20,216 nucleotides of DNA from JBBQDZ01 sp038237515 (GTDB lineage: Bacteria > Actinomycetota > Thermoleophilia > Gaiellales > Gaiellaceae): positions 1 to 20,216 of the forward strand of contig JBBRYP010000073.1 in NCBI GenBank assembly GCA_038237515.1. The letters are read 5' to 3'. This document shows, one piece after another, positions 15,320 to 20,216 of the stretch. The notes below the pieces were generated by a model that worked only from the letters and a program-made list of their open reading frames with translations, was not told where the DNA came from and searched no databases. Within the stretch, counting starts at the first letter, position 1, and each line of letters begins with the position of its first letter. The position numbers were made by a program, and so were the translations under genes.

Positions 15320-15351
15320 TCCTGACGAGTCGCCGGCAAATCGGGTCAATA

Positions 15352-15378
15352 GAAAAAGCCCGTTTCCAGGGCTTTTTC
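15352..15378 (-). terminator. Intrinsic terminator of rnpB
   Basis: GAAAAAGCCC (15352-15361) and GGGCTTTTTC (15369-15378) form a perfect 10-bp hairpin with a 7-base loop. Read on the minus strand it ends in a U-run immediately after the 3' end of RNase P RNA. It is symmetrical, so it can also stop plus-strand transcripts from the recombinase fragment. Confidence 0.92.
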
Positions 15379-15382
15379 CGTA

Positions 15383-15737
15383 GCAGGCCTGTAAGCCGGA
15401 TTCTGTCGAGGGTGACCATCCCTCTTGGCCGCCGCTCTCACGGCGGCTCGTGCGGCGTACCCGGCCCCTCGGCGGGCAGCGTCTACGGGGCCTGCTTCAC
15501 CTTGCACCGGACGGGGTTTGGCCAGCCGCCGCGTCGCCGCGACGCTGGTGGGCTCTTACCCCACCTTTTCACCCTTACCCCCGGCGTCCCCGGAGGAACA
15601 ACGCCGGTGGCGGTCTCCTTTCTGTGCCACTTTCCGTCGGCTTTCGCCGCCTGGGATTTCCCCAGCGTCCTGCCCTACGGTGTCCGGACTTTCCTCGAGC
15701 CGCATCTCGCGACGCGGCCCGCGGTCACCCGGCCTGC
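15383..15737 (-). ncRNA. rnpB: RNase P RNA (bacterial type A)
   Basis: This is the catalytic RNA of RNase P, which removes 5' leaders from precursor tRNAs. Universally conserved blocks are seen on the minus strand: GAGGAAAGTCCGGAC (15696-15682) near the 5' end, the AGAGGGATGGTCACC block (15425-15411), and ACAGAATCCGGCTTAC (15406-15391) at the 3' end. The ends form helix P1: GCAGGCC (15737-15731) pairs with GGCCTGC (15389-15383), which fixes the length at about 355 nt. A -10 box TACAAT (15750-15745) lies 7 bases before G15737, and an intrinsic terminator follows at 15378-15352. Its 5' end overlaps the last codons of a small zinc-ribbon ORF. Confidence 0.96.
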
Positions 15738-15928
15738 AAGTGCAATTGTAGCCCGGAACCGGCGGCGGCCAGGCCGGGCGCGAGCTCCGTCTCACACTCG
15801 GGACACCGGATCGCGCCCGCTTCGTGGAGCACGAACTCGCCACAGACGAGGCATTCGAGGCTCGCGCCGCGCATGACCGCGAGGAGCTCCTGATCGAGTG
15901 TGCGGGTGAGGGAGGCTACGGAGGCCAT
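15725..15928 (-). CDS. Small zinc-ribbon protein downstream of lexA
   Basis: ATG 15928-15926 overlaps the lexA stop (TGATG), giving about 67 residues and suggesting translational coupling. A GTG three bases earlier is also possible. The N-terminal ~25 residues form a helix (SLTRTLDQELLAVMRGASLE). A four-cysteine zinc ribbon follows: CLVCGEF then CPECETEL, two CxxC knuckles 15 residues apart. The tail (APGLAAAGSGLQLHLQAG) is weak and runs over the rnpB promoter and its first 13 bases. The function is unknown; it could be a small nucleic-acid- or protein-binding adaptor. The real protein may be conserved only through the second CxxC. Confidence 0.6.
   Translation of the reverse strand: MASVASLTRTLDQELLAVMRGASLECLVCGEFVLHEAGAIRCPECETELAPGLAAAGSGLQLHLQAG
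15745..15750 (-). promoter_or_regulatory. -10 box of rnpB
   Basis: TACAAT on the minus strand is followed by seven bases and then the predicted first base of RNase P RNA (G15737). The same hexamer precedes tRNA-Leu in this window. No clear -35 is seen. The box lies inside the coding frame of the zinc-ribbon ORF. Confidence 0.65.
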
Positions 15929-16557
15929 CACATCGTCCGGAAGACGCCCACGACCTTCCCCAGCACCTGGACGTGGCGCGCGTAGATGGGCTCGAGGGAA
16001 TCATTCTCAGGCTGGAGCCGCACGCGGGCAGCCTCGCGGAAGAACCGCTTCACCGTCGCCTCCTCGGCGCTCTCGTCCTCGCCCGCGAGCGCGACGACGA
16101 TCTCACCGTCGCGGGCGGTGTCCTGGCGCGTGACGACCAGGAAGTCGCCGTCCAGGATGCCCGCGTTCACCATCGAGTCGCCCTTCGCCCGCAGGAGGAA
16201 CTGCTCGCCGGCGCCTGCGAGCGGCTCGGGGACGCCGACGTACTCCTCGATGTTCTGCTCGGCCAGCAGCGGCCCGCCGGCCGCGATCTGCCCGAGGAGC
16301 GGAAGCGAGCTGAACCGCATTTCCGGTCGCGAGGGACGGGCAGCGCGACGGTGCGCGGTCAACTCGAGTGCGCGAGGCTTCGTCGGGTCCCGTCGCAGAA
16401 GCCCGGCGCGCTCCAGGTTCGCGAGATGGGCGTGGACGGTCGAGGGCGACGCGAGACCGACCGCCTCCCCGATCTCACGCACCGTCGGCGGATAGCCGTG
16501 CTGCTCGACATAGTCGACGAGGAAATCCCAGATCTCCTGTTGCCTGGTGGTGAGCAT
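15928..16557 (-). CDS. lexA: LexA repressor, SOS response
   Basis: This 209-aa transcriptional repressor of the SOS regulon cleaves itself when stimulated by RecA filaments. The N-terminal winged-helix LexA DNA-binding domain is seen at 1-65 (LTTRQQEIWDFLVDYVEQHG, then PPTVREIGEAVGLASPSTVH). The cleavage site is Ala93-Gly94 in LGQIAAGGPLL. The S24 catalytic dyad is Ser128 (KGDSMVNAGI) and Lys170 (ATVKRFF). GGAGG (16566-16562) sits 4 bases before ATG 16557. An alternative upstream ATG lies inside the operator and is rejected. Its own promoter carries a near-perfect SOS box, so autoregulation is expected. It is transcribed toward a zinc-ribbon ORF and rnpB. Confidence 0.97.
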   Translation of the reverse strand: MLTTRQQEIWDFLVDYVEQHGYPPTVREIGEAVGLASPSTVHAHLANLERAGLLRRDPTKPRALELTAHRRAARPSRPEMRFSSLPLLGQIAAGGPLLAEQNIEEYVGVPEPLAGAGEQFLLRAKGDSMVNAGILDGDFLVVTRQDTARDGEIVVALAGEDESAEEATVKRFFREAARVRLQPENDSLEPIYARHVQVLGKVVGVFRTM

Positions 16558-16577
16558 CCCGCCTCCGTGATCGCTTG

Positions 16578-16591
16578 CGAACATGTGTTCG
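16578..16591 (-). promoter_or_regulatory. LexA operator (SOS box)
   Basis: CGAACATGTGTTCG matches the Gram-positive/actinobacterial SOS box CGAAC-N4-GTTCG with perfect arms. It sits 20 bases upstream of the lexA start codon and covers the predicted transcription start, ideal for autorepression. Confidence 0.92.
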
Positions 16592-16596
16592 TCAGG

Positions 16597-16625
16597 AGAG
16601 TAGAGAGTCCTCCGGACGGAGTCAA
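16597..16625 (-). promoter_or_regulatory. lexA promoter, sigma-70 type
   Basis: On the minus strand TTGACT (16625-16620), a 17-base spacer, and TACTCT (16602-16597) form a good housekeeping promoter. Transcription would start near 16590, within the SOS box. Confidence 0.75.
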
Positions 16626-16637
16626 CCCGGCGAAGGC

Positions 16638-16661
16638 GGAGCCGGGGTCGCCCCCGGCTCC
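16638..16661 (-). terminator. Hairpin terminator after tRNA-Leu
   Basis: GGAGCCGGGG (16638-16647) and CCCCGGCTCC (16652-16661) form a perfect 10-bp stem with a TCGC loop. It begins 5 bases beyond the tRNA 3' end and lies between the tRNA and the lexA promoter. It has only a short T-containing tail (GCCTTCG). Confidence 0.7.
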
Positions 16662-16666
16662 GAAGG

Positions 16667-16750
<84 letters not shown>

Positions 16751-16759
16751 GCGGCGCGA

Positions 16760-16765
16760 ATTGTA
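16760..16765 (-). promoter_or_regulatory. -10 box of tRNA-Leu
   Basis: Minus-strand TACAAT lies 9 bases before the tRNA 5' end, giving a leader of only a few bases. It is identical to the rnpB -10 box. No -35 consensus is visible. Confidence 0.55.
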
Positions 16766-16835
16766 GCGGTGCGTTCCCGCAGCCGACCCCCCGGCTCTCC
16801 GGCGCGGGACGCGGACGCGGGAGGCGGGACGCGGC

Positions 16836-16841
16836 TAAGCT
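16836..16841 (+). promoter_or_regulatory. Candidate -10 box for leaderless tldD mRNA
   Basis: TAAGCT (16836-16841) ends 8 bases before GTG 16850, where no ribosome-binding site is present. A leaderless transcript is likely. Confidence 0.35.
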
Positions 16842-16849
16842 CGCCGCTC

Positions 16850-18283
16850 GTGCGCGAGCTCTGCCGGACAGCCGTCGAGGCCGCGCTCGCAGCGGGAGCG
16901 TCCTATGCCGATGCCCGTGCGGTCGTCAGGCGGGCGCAGCGCGTCGCCACCAAGAACGGCCGCGTGGACGATCTGGCCGACTTCGAGAGCGAGGGGATCG
17001 GCGTCCGTGTGCTCGTCGAGGGCGCGTGGGGATTCGCGTGCGAGGGCCGCCTCGCCGACGGCGCGGCACGCGGTGCCGCCGAACGCGCCTGCGCCTTTGC
17101 ACGCTCCGCCGCGGGCGCGAGCGCCCTCCGCCCGCTCGTCGCGGTCGAGCCGCGGCGCGCGTCCTATCGCACAACCGCACAGCACGACCCGTTCGCAGTG
17201 CCGATCGCAGACAAGGTCGGCCTCTGCCTGCGCGCCGAGCAGGCGATGAAGCATGCCGGCGTGACGGTCACGCAGGCGGCCGTGCGGACGCAGAGCGAGT
17301 CGAAGGTGCTCGTCACCTCAGAGGGAACGGAAGTCGACCAGAAGCTCGTCGAGTGCGGCGGCGGGATCGACGCGCTCGCCTCGCACGACGGTGTCTTCCA
17401 GATGCGCAGCTACCCGAGCGCGCACGTCGGCTCGAGCGCCCAGGCCGGGTGGGAGTACGTCCAAGGCCTCGATCTTGTCGGCGCCGCACCCCTCGTCGGC
17501 GAGCAGGCCGCCGCCCTCACGCGTGCCCCCCGCTGCCCGGCGGGCGTCTCCACGGTCGTCATCGACGCTGAGCAGATGCAGCTCCAGGTGCACGAATCGG
17601 TGGGTCACCCGACGGAGCTCGATCGGATCTACGGAACGGAAGCCGCCTACGCGGGCACCAGCTTTCTCGCGGCGGCGGACCTCGGCAGGCTGCGCTACGG
17701 CTCCGAGCTGATGAACATCACGGCGGACGCGACGAGCCCGGGCGGCCTCGGCACGTTCGCGTTCGACGACGAGGGAGTGCCCGCCTCACGCGAGCCGGTG
17801 GTCGAGGCCGGCGTTCTGCGGAGCTTCCTCTCTTCCCGCGAGTCGGCCGCACGCCTCGGCAGCGGTGCCGGAGGGTCGATGCGTGCCGACGGGTGGAGTC
17901 GCATGCCGCTCGTGCGGATGACGAATCTCCACCTCGAGCCGGGCGAGGGCTCGCTCGAGGAGCTTCTCGACGGCGCCCGGGAGGGGATCTATCTCGAGCG
18001 GAACCGCAGCTGGTCGATCGACGACAAGCGCCTCAACTTCCAGTTCGGCACCCAGGCTGCCTGGGAGATCCGGGACGGCAAGCTCGGGCGGCTGCTCCGC
18101 GACGCCGTCTACACGGGCGTGACGCCTGCCTTCTGGGCGTCGCTCGAGGCCGTCGCCGGCCCGGCGGAGTGGAGGATGCACGGGCTCACGAACTGCGGGA
18201 AGGGCCAGCCCGGGCAGCACGCGCACGTCTCCCACGGCGCATCGCCCGCGCGTTTCCGGGACGTGGAGGTAGGTGCGTCGTGA
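16850..18283 (+). CDS. tldD: TldD-like metalloprotease subunit
   Basis: This 477-aa protein is the zinc-bearing subunit of the TldD/TldE heterodimer, a cytoplasmic protease that trims unfolded peptides and, in other bacteria, processes microcin B17 and CcdA. The zinc site is HESVGH (248-253, written HExxxH in TldD family) followed by PTELDRI; the third ligand, Cys449, is in LTNCGKGQPG. The N-terminal TldD/PmbA domain (about 1-130) and the conserved block ADATSPGGLGTFAFDDEG (292-309) are present. GTG 16850 is chosen because the family similarity starts there and a -10-like TAAGCT is 8 bases upstream. The gene overlaps tldE by 4 bases (GTGA), consistent with equimolar production. It is transcribed away from tRNA-Leu and lexA. 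Confidence 0.93.
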   Translation: MRELCRTAVEAALAAGASYADARAVVRRAQRVATKNGRVDDLADFESEGIGVRVLVEGAWGFACEGRLADGAARGAAERACAFARSAAGASALRPLVAVEPRRASYRTTAQHDPFAVPIADKVGLCLRAEQAMKHAGVTVTQAAVRTQSESKVLVTSEGTEVDQKLVECGGGIDALASHDGVFQMRSYPSAHVGSSAQAGWEYVQGLDLVGAAPLVGEQAAALTRAPRCPAGVSTVVIDAEQMQLQVHESVGHPTELDRIYGTEAAYAGTSFLAAADLGRLRYGSELMNITADATSPGGLGTFAFDDEGVPASREPVVEAGVLRSFLSSRESAARLGSGAGGSMRADGWSRMPLVRMTNLHLEPGEGSLEELLDGAREGIYLERNRSWSIDDKRLNFQFGTQAAWEIRDGKLGRLLRDAVYTGVTPAFWASLEAVAGPAEWRMHGLTNCGKGQPGQHAHVSHGASPARFRDVEVGAS

Positions 18284-19638
18284 CCGCCCTCGAGATCGCC
18301 GAGCGCACGCTCGAGGTCGCCGCCAAGCGGACGGCGGAGGTCGTGGTGCAGAGCGAGCGCTCGAGCTTCGCACGCTTCGCCGCCTCCGAGGTTCACCAGC
18401 CGACGCTCGTCGAGAACACCGTGGTGCAGCTGAGCGTCTTCGAGGACGGTCGGGCCGGCACCGTCGTCTCCAACCGCTCCGACGACGACGGGCTTGCGGC
18501 ACTCCTCCGACGAGCCGACGAAGCGGCCGCGAACGCGCCGGCCGGGTCGGGCACCGCCCCCGCAGAGCCGGCCGAGCTTCCCTCCGTCGAAGGCTACGAC
18601 GCGGCGACCGCCGCTCTCACCCCGGGCGACCAGGCAGCTGCAGCACGCACCGCGATCGAGGCGACCGGCTCCTTCGGAGCCTACGGCTTCGTCACGAGCG
18701 GAGCCTGCGAGCTCGCTGTCGCGTCGTCCCTCGGTGCGCGGTCGGCTCAGCGCTTTACGGACGCAGTGGCCCTCGTGATCGCCGCCTCCGAAGGCGCTTC
18801 GGGCTACGCGGCGCAGAGCGCCTGGCGCTTCGGTGAGCTCGACCCGGGCGCAGTAGCCCGCGAGGCGGCTGCAACCGCCGGCCGCACGCGCGAAGCGCAG
18901 AGCCTGGAGCCGGGAACCTACCGCGCGGTCCTCGCCCCGTACGCCATCGGCGAGCTGCTGCAATGGTTCGGCTACTACACGTTCAGCAGCCTCGGGCTGC
19001 TGGAGGAACGCAGCTTCGTCACCGGACGGCTCGGGGCGCAGGTGTTCGACCGGTCGATCTCCCTTGCTGACGACGCGCTCGACGCTCGCGGGTTTCCGAA
19101 GGCCTTCGACTTCGAGGGATCGGCGAAGGAGCGCGTCCAGCTCGTGGAGGAGGGCGTCGCTCGAGGCGTCGTGTGGGATCGCGTGACCGCCGCCCGCGCC
19201 GGCGCGGGGCAGCGCACGACCGGACACGCACTGTCGGCGCGGGAGCGCGCCTTCGGGCCGCTGCCGCTCGCGCTCTCGCTCGCGCCGGGGGAGGCCGAGT
19301 CCCTGGAGGAGCTCGCCTCACGAGTCGAGGACGGCATCTTCGTCACCCGCGTGCACTACCTCGGGATCGTCGACGAACGGGAGGCGATCCTCACCGGCAC
19401 GACCCGGGACGGGACATTCCGCGTTCGTCGGGGTCGGATCGCGGAGCCGCTCGTCAACCTGCGCTTCGCCGTCTCGATCTCCGACCTTCTCGGCGAGGTG
19501 CTGGGGTTGACGCGCGAGACAACCCTCCTGAACCAGAGCGACTTCTACGACGAGCGCTACCCCTACGGGACGCTGACGCCAGGCCTCGCCACCGCGCGCT
19601 TCGCCGTCACCGGTACCGGCGCGGGCCCGGGGCTGTGA
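18280..19638 (+). CDS. tldE: TldE/PmbA-like protein, partner of TldD
   Basis: This 452-aa TldD/PmbA-family protein starts at GTG 18280, overlapping the tldD stop, with GGAGGT at 18265-18270 nine bases upstream. It lacks the HExxxH zinc motif, as expected of the non-catalytic TldE subunit that shapes the channel of the heterodimer. Family signs include the N-terminal block AERTLEVAAKRTAEVVVQSE, a middle block with YRAVLAPYAIGELLQWFGYY, and a C-terminal GIFVTRVHYLGIVDEREAIL, then GTTRDGTFRVRRGRIAEPLV, then NLRF. The length is normal. The stop at 19638 is immediately followed by a MITE-like element separating it from secG. Confidence 0.93.
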   Translation: MTALEIAERTLEVAAKRTAEVVVQSERSSFARFAASEVHQPTLVENTVVQLSVFEDGRAGTVVSNRSDDDGLAALLRRADEAAANAPAGSGTAPAEPAELPSVEGYDAATAALTPGDQAAAARTAIEATGSFGAYGFVTSGACELAVASSLGARSAQRFTDAVALVIAASEGASGYAAQSAWRFGELDPGAVAREAAATAGRTREAQSLEPGTYRAVLAPYAIGELLQWFGYYTFSSLGLLEERSFVTGRLGAQVFDRSISLADDALDARGFPKAFDFEGSAKERVQLVEEGVARGVVWDRVTAARAGAGQRTTGHALSARERAFGPLPLALSLAPGEAESLEELASRVEDGIFVTRVHYLGIVDEREAILTGTTRDGTFRVRRGRIAEPLVNLRFAVSISDLLGEVLGLTRETTLLNQSDFYDERYPYGTLTPGLATARFAVTGTGAGPGL

Positions 19639-19650
19639 GGTCAGGCCCTC

Positions 19651-19811
19651 GGGGTCTGTCCGGAAAGTGGCCACGGTGGATGACACGCGGCACGTGTCTC
19701 GAGGCAAGGACGCAGGAAGTGTCGATATGCAGGCATATCTGCGCGACCGACGACGCCGCATCGAGGCGCGTGACGCCTGTCAGGCGCTGGTTCACTTTTT
19801 GGACAGGCCCC
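19651..19811. mobile_element. MITE-like element with 19-bp terminal inverted repeats
   Basis: GGGGTCTGTCCGGAAAGTG (19651-19669) and the reverse complement of 19793-19811 (GGGGCCTGTCCAAAAAGTG) match at 16 of 19 positions. An 8-base direct repeat AGGTCAGG lies at 19638-19645 and 19814-19821, close to but not touching the inverted repeats. The interior has no gene but three short palindromes: GACACG/CGTGTC (19682-19698), GATATGC/GCATATC (19724-19739) and CGCCTG/CAGGCG (19774-19786). The ends resemble those of IS256-like or related elements in actinobacteria (recalled, not searched). It is a non-autonomous element of 161 bp lying between tldE and secG. Confidence 0.75.
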
Positions 19812-20033
19812 CTAGGTCAGGAGGTGGAAGAGCGCGATCGTGTCGGCGAAGAAGACGACCGCCACAGCGATGGTCAAGCGCGTGAGGTTGCGCTCGACGA
19901 TGTGGGTGCCGCCCTGGGAGGCCGGCGTGAAGCCCATGCCGCCCAATCCCGCGTCACGCCCCGAGTGCATGAGGATCAGCCCGATGAGGGCCATCGAGAC
20001 GAGCACATGCCACACCGCGATTACCTGGAGCAC
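19812..20033 (-). CDS. secG: SecG, preprotein translocase subunit
   Basis: This 73-aa small membrane subunit of the SecYEG channel stimulates protein export. It has two membrane helices (about 3-22, VIAVWHVLVSMALIGLILM, and 51-71, RLTIAVAVVFFADTIALFHL) joined by the diagnostic Gly-rich loop SGRDAGLGGMGF. It starts at GTG 20033. There is no ribosome-binding site, but TATCCT (20048-20043) lies 9 bases upstream, suggesting a leaderless mRNA. The TAG stop (19814-19812) touches the edge of the MITE-like element, so the element inserted right at the end of this gene without breaking it. Confidence 0.93.
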   Translation of the reverse strand: MLQVIAVWHVLVSMALIGLILMHSGRDAGLGGMGFTPASQGGTHIVERNLTRLTIAVAVVFFADTIALFHLLT

Positions 20034-20042
20034 CGGTAGGCC

Positions 20043-20048
20043 AGGATA
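20043..20048 (-). promoter_or_regulatory. Candidate -10 box of secG
   Basis: Minus-strand TATCCT lies 9 bases before GTG 20033; it is the same hexamer as that upstream of the GHKL gene. No -35 is evident. Confidence 0.4.
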
Positions 20049-20075
20049 GCAGCGGGCCCCGGGCCACTATGAGGC

Positions 20076-20216
20076 CTAGTGCAGCGTTCCTGAATTGGGT
20101 TGTTGTTTGACGGCCTTGGCGAGGATCTGCTCGGCGGTTTTCGTCCAGACGAACGGCTGAGCGCGTTGGTTGTAGCCGTCGATGAAGTGTTCGATCGCGG
20201 CGATCAGTTCTGGAAC
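20076..20216 (-). mobile_element. IS630-family transposase, C-terminal 46 codons (partial)
   Basis: The minus-strand frame entering from the right edge reads ELIAAIEHFIDGYNQRAQPF, then VWTKTAEQILAKAVKQQ, and ends at TAG 20078-20076. The block FI-x-x-YN-x-x-A-x-PF-x-WTKTA is the standard C-terminal end of IS630-type DDE transposases. The catalytic residues lie outside the window. The TA within the stop codon (20077-20078) is a possible copy of the TA target that IS630/Tc1-type elements duplicate, so the IS end may be at 20079. It lies about 30 bases upstream of the secG -10 box. Confidence 0.85.

Noticed and set aside
15316..15893. Plus-strand open frames across rnpB
   Set aside because: They are antisense to RNase P RNA, whose conserved blocks, P1 helix and terminator are clear.
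18109..19227. Minus-strand 372-codon frame opposite tldE
   Set aside because: Antisense shadow; no motif or start signal.

Overview
The window is very GC-rich with strongly GC-ending codons. It carries an actinobacterial SOS box (CGAAC-N4-GTTCG) in front of lexA, several genes whose -10 box sits directly upstream of a GTG start (leaderless transcripts), and a lexA / zinc-ribbon / rnpB / tRNA-Leu / tldD-tldE / secG block. This suggests a deep-branching actinobacterium of the Thermoleophilia/Gaiellales kind; that placement is inference. Both window edges cut through insertion-sequence transposases: an ISAzo13-like 3' end at 2-127 (+) and an IS630-like 3' end at 20076-20216 (-).

Region 1 (1-502): the ISAzo13-type transposase tail abuts a truncated minus-strand LuxR/AAA-type ATPase, apparently broken by the insertion. 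Region 2 (672-8744): eight tightly packed plus-strand genes form one operon. They encode a trans-prenyltransferase (polyprenyl synthetase), a 76-aa protein related to the N-terminal domain of the next gene, a trypsin-fold protease, a 186-aa unknown, a 562-aa beta-rich protein (possible lipid-binding TULIP type), a 449-aa protein with an internal repeat and a Cys-rich tail, a dedicated acyl carrier protein, and a FabF-like ketosynthase. This combination looks like an undescribed lipid or prenyl-acyl biosynthetic locus and is the best candidate for a new system here.

Region 3 (8765-10281): two decayed genes face away from each other across a sharp junction near 9719. One is a minus-strand histidine kinase lacking its N-terminus and frameshifted near its C-terminus. 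The other is a plus-strand conserved protein lacking its N-terminus and frameshifted near its end. Region 4 (10339-14454): a large GHKL-ATPase protein, an antibiotic-phosphotransferase-like kinase directly behind it, then a Fic AMP-transferase with a self-inhibitory motif and no conventional start codon. The last is preceded by a hairpin and GCTATTGG repeats. Region 5 (14455-15319): gene-poor debris with a tyrosine-recombinase fragment.

Region 6 (15352-19638) is core genome. On the minus strand are tRNA-Leu(GAG), lexA with a complete promoter/operator, a small zinc-ribbon ORF overlapping lexA and the rnpB promoter, and rnpB with a classic terminator. On the plus strand are tldD and tldE, overlapping by four bases. 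Region 7 (19639-20216): a 161-bp MITE-like element with 19-bp inverted ends lies between tldE and the convergent secG, followed by the IS630-like tail.
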